Of a DNA stretch of 64,000 bases, positions 49,946 to 58,050 are shown piece after piece. The DNA is from Streptomyces sp. MA5143a (GTDB lineage Bacteria; Actinomycetota; Actinomycetes; Streptomycetales; Streptomycetaceae). The position numbers and the translations under genes were made by a program. Location: the NCBI RefSeq assembly GCF_900290235.1, contig NZ_OLMK01000009.1, positions 62,001 to 126,000 on the forward strand, written 5' to 3'. How positions within the stretch are numbered: the first letter of the stretch is position 1; each line of letters opens with the position of its first letter. The notes beneath the pieces are model-generated. The model had not been told where the DNA came from. It saw only the letters and a program-made list of their open reading frames with translations, and searched no databases.

Positions 49946-51682
49946 TCAGGCGCTGCTGGCGTAGCTCGTGATGGGGACATCGATGAGGACGGGCTCGGCT
50001 CCCGCGGCGGCCCGCGCCACGGCCTCGGCCAGGTGGTCCGTAGAGCGGGCGCGCACCGCGGTGATACCGAAGAACTCGGCGACGCGGGTGAAGTCGAGCT
50101 CCGGTGGAGTGAGATCCAGGCCGTCCGGAGCATCTGGTGTTCCGTCGGTGAGCCCCAGGAAATCCCTGGCGGGCGTCAGATCGACTCGCGGCGGCGTGAG
50201 TTCCGGGCCCCCGGACCGCCGGCGGGCGGCCCGGCCCCGTTCCCGTCGGGCGGCCGTCTCCTTGAGGGTGCGGTATTCGCCGTTGTTCATCACCACGAAG
50301 GTGACCGGGACGCGGTAGTGGGCGGCGCTCCACAGCCCCTGGAGCCCGAACAGGGCGCAGCCGTCACCGAGCACGGCGACGACCGGGCGGGTGGGATCTC
50401 CCATCCGGGAGCCGATGGCGGCGCCGATACCGGAGCCGAGCCCACCGCCAACGGTGTGCACGTACGAACGGGGGCGCTCCAGTGGTAGGACGCTGCGTAG
50501 CAGCAGCCCGCTGGTGATCGCCTCCTCCACCACCACGGAGTCGGCCGGGAGCCCCGAGACGACGGCGTGCACAGCGGCCAGCGGGTCCATCGGGGCGTCG
50601 CCGTAACCCGCAAGTGCCCGCTTCTGTACCCGGGCACGGGTGGCCTCGTGCACACGGCCGATCGCCTTGACGCGCCTCGGCGCTTCCGGCACCTTCCCGG
50701 CGAGTTGCGCGGCGAGCGCAGCGAGGGTGGTGCGGATCCCGCCGACCAGACCGAGAGCCACGGGGAACGTCCGGCCCGGCTCGCCCGGATCGTCGTCCAA
50801 CTGGATGACGGCGGTGCCGGTGGGGATCGGCGGACCGGGCTCGTAGTGGTGCGCCATGAACGCCCGGGTGCCGGCGATGAGCGCCACGTCATGACCTTCG
50901 AGAGCGTTCCGGATCGCCGAGTAGCGAGCGTCGAGCATGCCCGCGTAGAGCGGATGCACCGTGGGGAAGTCCACGCCGTCGTGCATCGGCTGGTGGTAGA
51001 CGGTGGCCCCGATCGCCTCGGCGACCGCCACCAGGTCGGCCACGGCACCGTTGCGTCCCACCCCGTCTCCGGCGACGATCGCCGGCCGTGCGGCGGTGGC
51101 GAGGCGCTCGGCGGCCTCCGGCCAGCCGGGGGCGGGGCCGAGCCCGCCGACCCTCGATTTCGGCGCGGGCGGGTCGACGGGGGTCTCTTCTTCCAGAAGA
51201 TCCATCGGGATGGAGAGGAAGACCGGGCCCGCGGGAGGCTGGACGGCCAGCGCGAAGGCCCGGCGCAGCATGCCGGGGAGGTCATGGGCGTGCTGGACGT
51301 CGAAGGCGTGCTTGACGGCCGCCCGGGCGATCCCCACCAGGTCGCCGGAGAGCATGGGGTCCTGCGCCAGATGGCGGCGGTCCTGCTGCCCCGCCGTCAC
51401 CACCAGCGGCGTGCGTGACCGGCTGGCATTGAGGAGCCCGACCATGCCGTTGGCGAGCCCGGCGGCGATGTGGAGGCTGACGAAGGCCGGGCGGCCGGTG
51501 GCGCGCGCGTATCCGTCGGCCATCGCGACCACGGAGCCCTCCTGGACGCCCAGGACGTACTGGAGGTCCGGTGCCGCCGTGACCGCCTCGACGAAGGGCA
51601 GTTCCGTTGTGCCCGGGTTACCGAAGACCCGGGTCACGCCTTCGTCGCGCAGCACCTCCAGCATCGCGTCGACGGGCCTCAC
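49946..51682 (-). CDS. Benzoylformate decarboxylase-type ThDP enzyme
   Basis: 578 aa; the GTG start overlaps the DpgC stop codon (GTGA). The N-terminal ThDP domain has VFGNPGTTELPF and the cofactor Glu in VQEGSVVAMADGYAR; the C-terminal domain has the GDG motif (AVLGDGCALFGLQGLW) and NNGEYRTL. It should decarboxylate an arylglyoxylate to the aldehyde: here 3,5-dihydroxyphenylglyoxylate from DpgC to 3,5-dihydroxybenzaldehyde. Close to the C-terminus there is an insertion of about 40 residues, Arg-rich at first (ARRERGRAARRR), then a segment (ELTPPRVDLTPARDFLGLT) that resembles the following DLTPPELDFTRVAEFFGIT, an apparent tandem duplication absent from typical family members. Confidence 0.9.
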   Translation of the reverse strand: MRPVDAMLEVLRDEGVTRVFGNPGTTELPFVEAVTAAPDLQYVLGVQEGSVVAMADGYARATGRPAFVSLHIAAGLANGMVGLLNASRSRTPLVVTAGQQDRRHLAQDPMLSGDLVGIARAAVKHAFDVQHAHDLPGMLRRAFALAVQPPAGPVFLSIPMDLLEEETPVDPPAPKSRVGGLGPAPGWPEAAERLATAARPAIVAGDGVGRNGAVADLVAVAEAIGATVYHQPMHDGVDFPTVHPLYAGMLDARYSAIRNALEGHDVALIAGTRAFMAHHYEPGPPIPTGTAVIQLDDDPGEPGRTFPVALGLVGGIRTTLAALAAQLAGKVPEAPRRVKAIGRVHEATRARVQKRALAGYGDAPMDPLAAVHAVVSGLPADSVVVEEAITSGLLLRSVLPLERPRSYVHTVGGGLGSGIGAAIGSRMGDPTRPVVAVLGDGCALFGLQGLWSAAHYRVPVTFVVMNNGEYRTLKETAARRERGRAARRRSGGPELTPPRVDLTPARDFLGLTDGTPDAPDGLDLTPPELDFTRVAEFFGITAVRARSTDHLAEAVARAAAGAEPVLIDVPITSYASSA

Positions 51683-53043
51683 GAGCCGCTGCCCGTCCGT
51701 CGCTCCGAGGACGCACCGGCGCTGAACCGGTCCACCTTGTCGATGACATCGGCGCTGTACAGCCGCAGCGCCTGTTCGAGCGCGAACTCGGCGGCGTACG
51801 CGCGAAGACGGTCCATCGGCTCCTCGGCGAGATTGATCATATGCCGGTTCGGGACCACGGCCGGGCTCGCGAGGCGGTCGACCGCCGCATCGACGCTCGC
51901 GTCCATCAGCTTGGGGTCGACCACCTCGTCGCAGACGACTCCCGCCTCGGGCTCGCGTGCCCAGAGCTTGCGGCCGGACAGGATGACCTGCCGCGACAGC
52001 CGCCCGCCCGCGAGCGCGGTCAACCGGAGGTTGGCCATGCCCGGCACGATGCCTTCCTGCGCTGCCGGAAGGCTGAAGTACGCGTCGGCCGCGGCGACGA
52101 CGTGGTCGACCGCGAACAGCATCTGCATGCCGCCGCCGATCGCGAAGGTGTCTACGGCGGCCACCCACGGCTTCTCCACCAGGGGCCGGGGCCAGGCGTC
52201 GTCGACCTGGATGCCCCGGATCAGCTTATGGAGGTAGCCGAGTTCGCGGCGGAGCAGGAAGTCCACGAGCGAGATCCGGCCCTGGTGCAGATCGACCAGG
52301 TTGATTCCGGCGCAGAAGACCCGGCGGCCCTGGTAGCGCGGGTGCGTCATCTTCCCGCCGCGCAGTACCCCCACCTTGACGCGGTCGTCGAGCAGGGCGA
52401 TGTCGACGGCGGTCTCCAAGTCGTCGACGAGCTGGTTGTCCTCGGCGTTGAGGAACCGGCCGTTGCACAACGTGATGTGGGCCGACTGGTCGATCCGCTC
52501 CAGCCGGACCGTGCCCAGTTCGAGGCTTCCCGTCCCGCGGAACTCGCCGAGCAGCGACCGGGCGCGCTGGGTGGGCCGCAGCAGGGCGTGCATCAGGTGA
52601 GGGCCGGCCTGCGGCGACCGCAGAACCCAGTGGAAGAAGATGCCCTGGTCGATCTCCCTCCCGTCCTTGTCGGACTGTCCGCACTCGCGCTCTGCCGCCA
52701 TCTGGGCCTCGGTCGGAGTGAGACCGGGGAAGGCCTCGGACGCGGCGAACACCAGCTCGGACAGCGAGCGCTGCTCACGCAGGCCCCCGGTCAGCTCGTG
52801 GTAGACCCGCTCGGCGTGCAGCTCCAGGAACGCGCTGCGCAGACGACGCTGGTCGGCGATCACCTCCGTGGCGAGCTGCTGCTGGTCGGCATCCCGCCCG
52901 GGCTTGGCCGGGAGCTCCGAGAGCAGCTTCTCGGCCTCGTTCGTGTACGCCCTCAAGGCGTTGGCGTCGGCCAGCAGCGAGCCGCTGAGGACCGGTGACG
53001 GGGCGGACCACCGCTCCGGACCGGCATGGGGACGCACCGTCAT
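51679..53043 (-). CDS. dpgC: DpgC: 3,5-dihydroxyphenylacetyl-CoA 1,2-dioxygenase
   Basis: 454 aa from ATG 53043 (GGAGCGGAG upstream); a longer start overlaps the DpgB stop. A helical N-terminal region (about 1-190) precedes a crotonase domain with the oxyanion segments RRVFCAGINL and FAIGGGMQMLFAVD. DpgC is a cofactor- and metal-free dioxygenase that converts 3,5-dihydroxyphenylacetyl-CoA to 3,5-dihydroxyphenylglyoxylate. In glycopeptide pathways the ketoacid is then transaminated to dihydroxyphenylglycine; here no aminotransferase follows but a coupled decarboxylase, so the carbon is sent elsewhere. It is the third gene of the DpgA-DpgB-DpgC series. Confidence 0.92.
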   Translation of the reverse strand: MTVRPHAGPERWSAPSPVLSGSLLADANALRAYTNEAEKLLSELPAKPGRDADQQQLATEVIADQRRLRSAFLELHAERVYHELTGGLREQRSLSELVFAASEAFPGLTPTEAQMAAERECGQSDKDGREIDQGIFFHWVLRSPQAGPHLMHALLRPTQRARSLLGEFRGTGSLELGTVRLERIDQSAHITLCNGRFLNAEDNQLVDDLETAVDIALLDDRVKVGVLRGGKMTHPRYQGRRVFCAGINLVDLHQGRISLVDFLLRRELGYLHKLIRGIQVDDAWPRPLVEKPWVAAVDTFAIGGGMQMLFAVDHVVAAADAYFSLPAAQEGIVPGMANLRLTALAGGRLSRQVILSGRKLWAREPEAGVVCDEVVDPKLMDASVDAAVDRLASPAVVPNRHMINLAEEPMDRLRAYAAEFALEQALRLYSADVIDKVDRFSAGASSERRTGSGS

Positions 53044-53069
53044 GTTCTCCGCTCCTTCCGTGCCGGTCA

Positions 53070-53777
53070 TCACGCGTTGCCGCGGGCGCTGGCGAACTCA
53101 CCCCGGGTTCGGCGCAACGTCCTGTCGCACGCCGCGAGATGCTTGCCCAGCGCCTCTTCGAAGGCGGTCACACCGGCCTCGATGACGAGCTGGCGCCGGA
53201 TCGCGAGCTCGGCGGGATCCAGCCGGGCAAAGCGCGCGGCCAGCCGCGCGGCGACGGCGGCCGGATCCTTGGCGGTCTGGTCGATCAGACCCATCGCCAG
53301 CGCCCGATGCTCGGAGAGCTCGGCGCCGAACAGGACGAGCCGGCGGGCGTGCATGCCGCCGAGCTGGTTGGTGAGCCGATGCACGGCCATGCCCGACCAG
53401 ACGCCGTCGTTGTTCACCGGAACGGCGATGCGCATCCCGGGCGCGCCGATCCGGTGGTCGGCAGTGAGGAGAACGTCGAGGGCGGGGCCACTGCAGACGC
53501 CCTCGACCGTCACGATCTTGGCGAACCGGCCCTGTTCGAGCCGTCGCAGGGCCTTCTCCCAGCGGCTCACCACATCAATGCCGACGGTGCCGGGCCAGTT
53601 CTCCGCCGGCCCCGTGCCATGCAGCCGGATCACGGCGCTCGTCGTGCCCTCCGCGTCCTCCAGGCGGTCGCAGAGGGCGTTGACGTCCGCGACCAGCAGG
53701 GGGCACAGCGGACGTGTGCTGTCGATCTCGAGGATGGTGTCGGGGGAGGGGGCCTGGGTGAGATCCGAGGTAGACAT
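53070..53777 (-). CDS. dpgB: DpgB: enoyl-CoA hydratase-like partner of the type III PKS
   Basis: 235 aa from ATG 53777 with AGGA upstream. A crotonase fold (VTVEGVCSGPALDVLLTADHRIG, then VPVNNDGVWSGMAVHRL) with a helical C-terminal end. DpgB, with DpgD, speeds cyclisation and dehydration of the tetraketide made by DpgA to 3,5-dihydroxyphenylacetyl-CoA. No DpgD homologue is found in the window. The gene lies 55 bases after dpgA and its stop is close to the dpgC start, in one operon. Confidence 0.88.
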   Translation of the reverse strand: MSTSDLTQAPSPDTILEIDSTRPLCPLLVADVNALCDRLEDAEGTTSAVIRLHGTGPAENWPGTVGIDVVSRWEKALRRLEQGRFAKIVTVEGVCSGPALDVLLTADHRIGAPGMRIAVPVNNDGVWSGMAVHRLTNQLGGMHARRLVLFGAELSEHRALAMGLIDQTAKDPAAVAARLAARFARLDPAELAIRRQLVIEAGVTAFEEALGKHLAACDRTLRRTRGEFASARGNA

Positions 53778-53832
53778 GTCTGAGTCCTGATCGTCTTGGT
53801 CGATAAGGGGAGTTCGGTACAGGGGGCGCGGT

Positions 53833-54918
53833 TCAGTAGCGGACGAGCGCCGTTTCGAGGGTCGAACCGGGGCCCATGGTCATGAGGACCCCGTAGTCGC
53901 CGGCGCGCGTCACGCCTTCCCGCAGGAGCTGCTCGTACGAGAACAGGAAGGACCCGCTCGAGAGGTTGCCGTAGTCCCGCAGCACGTCGGTGGTGTGCCG
54001 CACGTCGTGCCTGGTGAGGCCGAGGTTGACCGACACCGAGTCGATGACCTTCTTGCCGCCGGAGTGCACCAGCCAGTGGGCGATCTGGCTGCGCCGCAGA
54101 CCCGTACCCTTGAGAAGGTTCGCGATGACGCCCTCAGCGTGCGCGCCTACGACGTAGGGCACGTCGCGGTCGAGGTAGAAGCTGAACTTGCCCTGTTCGT
54201 CGTCCCAGTCGTAGCGCATGGCGTCGACGGCGTCGGGGACGATGCAACTGGCGTACTTCAGCACCTGAGGGCCGGGCTTCTCCAGGTCGTGCGAGACGGC
54301 GATCGCCGCGGACCCGTCGCCGAAGAGGCTGTTGACGACGGAGGTGCGCATCGTGCCGTCGAAGACGTACGCGGCCGAGCACACCTCGATGCAGACCATC
54401 ATGGCGATCCTCCCCGGGTTGGCCGAGGCCCAACCGGTGGTCGCGTTGAGGGCGTTGAGGCCCGCGTTGCAGCCCATGCCGACGATGTCGAGACGACTGC
54501 ACTCGGTGGGAATGCCCAGCTCGCGGATGAGGAGGGCGCTGAAACCGGGGGTCAGCAGACCGGTCGAGGTCACACAGACCAGGTAACCGATGTCGCTGAC
54601 CGCGGCGCCGATCCGTTTGAGGCAGGACTGCAGCGCACGGGCGCCCATCTCGGTGCCCCGGGCTTTGTGCTTGGCGAGCAGTTCGCCCTGGGTCTCCATT
54701 CGGGGCCGGCCGTCGTCACCGTATGGCGGAACGTTCAGGAAACGCCGGTCGATCGCGCTGTTGAGGAAGACCGAACGGATCCGCCCGTCCTGGATCTCGT
54801 ACATGTCCAGGAGGTCTTCCTGGGAATAAGAGGAATCCGGGTTCGCGGTACCGACGCCCAATATGGTCGGTCCGCTCCGCGTGGCGGACCAGGGGGTTGC
54901 GTCTTCACTGAGGATCAT
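53833..54918 (-). CDS. dpgA: DpgA: type III polyketide synthase
   Basis: 361 aa from ATG 54918 with GAGGGG upstream. Chalcone-synthase fold with the catalytic triad: Cys150 in VGMGCNAGLNAL, His285 in LVHSGGKK and Asn318 in YGNLSSGS. DpgA condenses four malonyl-CoA units to 3,5-dihydroxyphenylacetyl-CoA. It heads the operon dpgA-dpgB-dpgC-decarboxylase-aldehyde dehydrogenase, whose spacings are small or negative. The promoter must lie in the 130 bases before it, next to the end of the LAL regulator gene. Confidence 0.94.
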   Translation of the reverse strand: MILSEDATPWSATRSGPTILGVGTANPDSSYSQEDLLDMYEIQDGRIRSVFLNSAIDRRFLNVPPYGDDGRPRMETQGELLAKHKARGTEMGARALQSCLKRIGAAVSDIGYLVCVTSTGLLTPGFSALLIRELGIPTECSRLDIVGMGCNAGLNALNATTGWASANPGRIAMMVCIEVCSAAYVFDGTMRTSVVNSLFGDGSAAIAVSHDLEKPGPQVLKYASCIVPDAVDAMRYDWDDEQGKFSFYLDRDVPYVVGAHAEGVIANLLKGTGLRRSQIAHWLVHSGGKKVIDSVSVNLGLTRHDVRHTTDVLRDYGNLSSGSFLFSYEQLLREGVTRAGDYGVLMTMGPGSTLETALVRY

Positions 54919-55010
54919 TCTGACTGCCCCTCGCTGATGTCGGTGAAAAGGCCCTCGATACTCCGCGAAAGAGTCGCAGAACCAGGCTAGTCGAGGAATT
55001 CTTGGACGCG

Positions 55011-55059
55011 AATACCCCTCCTTCTGTGAAGGCAGTCACCGGTGTCTCTAGGGGGAATA
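55011..55059. promoter_or_regulatory. Inverted repeat upstream of dpgA, possible LAL binding site
   Basis: AATACCCCTC (from 55011) and CTAGGGGGAATA (55048-55059) face each other about 37 bases apart; the right half contains the LAL stop codon. They lie in the dpgA promoter region. Confidence 0.3.
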
Positions 55060-57840
55060 GGGGGCGGAATTCGAGAAGGCGTCGGCGAGTAAGGGGTCCA
55101 CCCCTGATTCGTTTTCCTCAGCCTCCAGGAACACCGGAAGGTCCGTCCGGTTCTTCACGCGGAGCTTTCGGTAGACCTGCGTCAGATGCTGCTCGACCGT
55201 GCTCACGGTGATGCACAGCCGCTGCGCTATCTGCCGGTTGCTGTGGCCCTGCGCGGCCAGCCCCCCGACACGGCGCTCGGCCGCGCTGAGCTCCGCCGCG
55301 AGATCGCCGCGAAGGCGTGGCCGTCCGGAGGCGCCCTGGGCGGCCGACGTGCCCGCGAGACCGGGCCGCAAGGACCGGGCGAGACGCTCCGCGTGGCATT
55401 CCTGCGCCGCCCGCCACGCCCGACGCAGGGTGGGCCTGGCCCGCCGTGAGTCGCCGGTCGTGGCATAGGCACCGCCGAGATCGGCGAGTGCGTGGGCAAG
55501 CTCCACCCGGTCACCGGCCGCTTGCAACGCCTCCACCGCGTCGTTGAGCAGCGGCGGCCGTTCGTGCGGCTCCAACGTCGCTGCCAGCTGCCGCAGCGCC
55601 CGGCCGAGGGTGCGCTCGTCGTCCATGGGGAGGCCGACGAGTTGCTCCTCCAGGAGCACGCGCGCCTCGTCCCGGCGGTCGAGGCGCACGAGGGCCTGGG
55701 CGGCGTCGATCCGCCACGACAGCTGCCATGGGCCGTCGTCCTCCCATTCCAGCAGGAGCCGGCCGCAGGTCCTGAAGTCGCTCAAGGCCGCATAGGGCCT
55801 GCCGACCGCCAGGTGGTACTGCCCGCGTGCCCGCAGGTACCTGAGTCCGAACGGCGTCTCGAGCAGCGCGCCCGGCGTCGGCATGCTCAGATACCCGGCA
55901 GCGTCCTCGTAACGCCCGGTCTCCACGGCGGTGGTGAGCAGACAGGCGAGCGGCGCACCGGCCAGCACCCCCCAACTGCTTCTCGACGTCTCGTCCAGGG
56001 CCGCGGACGCGATCCGGCCTGCGGTCGGCAGGTCGCCCCGGAGCAGCGCGGCGTCGGCGCGCGTCGCGGTGAACAGGCCTCGCCATTCCGGACCGTCGTG
56101 CCCCGCGGCGTCCGCGAGCATCGGCAGGCACCACGGCGCCACTGTCGAGAGCCGCTCGGGCCTGGCCAGCGCCAGCAGGCCCAGCGAGATCCGGGTGAGC
56201 GGCTCGTCGGTGTGCAGGCCCTGCCAGAGATGGTCGCTCGACACCGCCACGTCGCCTCGTACGGCGGCGAGCGCGGTGGCGACCAGAGACGCGGTCCCGC
56301 CGGCGCGCGGTTCCATGGGCGCGGGTGCCACGGAACGAGTGCCCATCCGCCGGCGCTGAGCCGGGTAGCAGAGCTCCAGGCAGGCGCGCACGGCACCGAG
56401 CTCCACCGCCTCCGGTCCGGTCGCTGTAGCGGCGATCCGGTCGAGAGTGGCGGCCGCCTCGTCCACGCGACCGTGCCACAGAAGGTATTCGAGGACGGCC
56501 AGTGGCTGACGTCCCCTCAGCAGGCCACGGTTCGTCGCGTCCGCGAGCTGACTGAGGTGACGTACGACGCGTGCGGGGTCGACGCGCCACTCCGTCTCGG
56601 CGAGCACCGCGCGACTCACGGCACGCTGCTGGTCGTCGTCGGCGAGGGAGTGGGCCAGTTCGAGGCAGTCGAGGGCGAAGTCGATCTGGCCGCTGGCGGT
56701 CGCGCTCACAGCGGACTCCCGGAGTACGGCCGGCGCCCACGGTTCGTCGGCCTGTCCGGCGGCGATCAGCTGGTGGGCGATCGATGTGGAACGGCCGCCT
56801 TCGGCATGCAGCAGCGCGGCGGCGCGCCGGTGCCACGCGATGCGTGCGGGTGCCCCGAAGTCCCTCAGGACGGCGTCCTGGGCGGCGCGGTGCCGGTAGC
56901 GGCCCTGGTGCAGCAGCCCCGACTCGTCGAGCAGGTCGACGAGCGCCCGGGTCTCGATAGCGCCGACTCCACTGAGCCTGGCGACGAGCTCCAGGCGCGG
57001 CGCCTCACCGACCACGGCGACGGCCCTCGCCACGTCGAGCGCGTCCGGTTCGAGCCGGTGGAGACAGCTCACGACCCGTTCGGTGAAGCGGTCTCCCACC
57101 ACGGGGCCGGTGGGCGGCTCCTTGCCCGCCGATCGGGTGGACGCCTCCCAGTCCTCGGCCAGCGCTCGTACGAGCAGCGGGTTGCCGCCGGTGACGGCGA
57201 ACGCTGCCGAGGCGAGACTGTGTGCCGCATGCGCGTCGAGGTCGTGCGCGAGCAGCGCCGCGACACCGTCGCAGGTGAGGGGGGCGAGCCGGATCTGAGT
57301 GCAATACGGATGGCGCGACAGCTCGGTGCGGAAGTCCGGGTGTGGGGTCCCGGAGCGGTTCTGGTCGCTCAGGAGGAGCATGATGCGCGACCGGCGCAGA
57401 CGACGGGCGAGGAAGAGCAGGCACTGCAGTGAGTCGATGTCCGCGTGGTAGACGTCGTCTATCTCGATGAGTAGTGGTTCCTCGGCGCTCATGTCGAGAA
57501 AGATGCGTGAGACACCCTCGAGTACCTGGGGGCCGACCGTGCCCTCCTCACGGGCTCCGCGGCTCATGACGGCCTCGGCCCGTTGCGCGTACGCGGGGTC
57601 GGCGCCATGGAGGAGTTGGCTGAGCAGACCGAAGGGCAGGTGCCGCTCCACCGGTGAGCCGGCGGCGGCGAGGACGCGTACCCGGTCGCTCGCCACCTCC
57701 TCGGCGAAGGTGTGCAGCAGTTCCGTCTTGCCCACCGCCACCGGGCCCCGGAGAACGACGACGCTGCCGGCTCCGTGCAGGCACTCCTCCAACAGTCCTG
57801 CGAGTTCAGCGAGTTGGCGTTCCCGCTCGACCAACACCAT
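55048..57840 (-). CDS. LAL-family (large ATP-binding LuxR-type) regulator
   Basis: 930 aa from ATG 57840 with AGGAGG 9 bases upstream. Walker A G32-PVAVGKT-39 and Walker B LLIEIDDV form the N-terminal AAA-type ATPase, followed by a long helical sensor region. The C-terminal LuxR helix-turn-helix (LSAAERRVGGLAAQGHSNRQIA, then TVEQHLTQVYRKL) spans about 860-915. LAL proteins activate macrolide and other polyketide clusters. It lies between the dpg operon and the exporter genes, so it is the likely activator of the dihydroxybenzoate cluster. Codon 917 (55090-55092) is TTA, so full-length protein needs the bldA tRNA. Confidence 0.92.
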   Translation of the reverse strand: MVLVERERQLAELAGLLEECLHGAGSVVVLRGPVAVGKTELLHTFAEEVASDRVRVLAAAGSPVERHLPFGLLSQLLHGADPAYAQRAEAVMSRGAREEGTVGPQVLEGVSRIFLDMSAEEPLLIEIDDVYHADIDSLQCLLFLARRLRRSRIMLLLSDQNRSGTPHPDFRTELSRHPYCTQIRLAPLTCDGVAALLAHDLDAHAAHSLASAAFAVTGGNPLLVRALAEDWEASTRSAGKEPPTGPVVGDRFTERVVSCLHRLEPDALDVARAVAVVGEAPRLELVARLSGVGAIETRALVDLLDESGLLHQGRYRHRAAQDAVLRDFGAPARIAWHRRAAALLHAEGGRSTSIAHQLIAAGQADEPWAPAVLRESAVSATASGQIDFALDCLELAHSLADDDQQRAVSRAVLAETEWRVDPARVVRHLSQLADATNRGLLRGRQPLAVLEYLLWHGRVDEAAATLDRIAATATGPEAVELGAVRACLELCYPAQRRRMGTRSVAPAPMEPRAGGTASLVATALAAVRGDVAVSSDHLWQGLHTDEPLTRISLGLLALARPERLSTVAPWCLPMLADAAGHDGPEWRGLFTATRADAALLRGDLPTAGRIASAALDETSRSSWGVLAGAPLACLLTTAVETGRYEDAAGYLSMPTPGALLETPFGLRYLRARGQYHLAVGRPYAALSDFRTCGRLLLEWEDDGPWQLSWRIDAAQALVRLDRRDEARVLLEEQLVGLPMDDERTLGRALRQLAATLEPHERPPLLNDAVEALQAAGDRVELAHALADLGGAYATTGDSRRARPTLRRAWRAAQECHAERLARSLRPGLAGTSAAQGASGRPRLRGDLAAELSAAERRVGGLAAQGHSNRQIAQRLCITVSTVEQHLTQVYRKLRVKNRTDLPVFLEAEENESGVDPLLADAFSNSAPYSP

Positions 57841-57955
57841 CCGTGTGCACCTCCTCGGGGCGTGACGGCTCCAGTCTGCGCGGGCTCGTCTGAAGGAGTG
57901 CTGGACGTTCTCTCCCCGAGGCCGGAGAGGGGCGCGGCAGGTCACGCACATGACG

Positions 57956-57991
57956 GACCGGCCGTGCGGGAGATCCCGTTCACGGCCGGTC
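57956..57991. terminator. Hairpin terminator after the MFS gene
   Basis: A perfect 11-base stem (GACCGGCCGTG / CACGGCCGGTC) with a 14-base loop lies downstream of the MFS stop codon on the minus strand, before the LAL gene. Confidence 0.55.
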
Positions 57992-58050
57992 GGATGGTCG
58001 GGTGATGGTCGGTTGCCGGGGCGTCCGGCGGTGGGTGCGGCCGACGTGCG

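Noticed and set aside
48441..50333. Longer 630-codon version of the aldehyde dehydrogenase
   Set aside because: AGGAGG directly precedes the ATG at 49892, and the upstream part overlaps the decarboxylase coding region in another frame with low-complexity translation.
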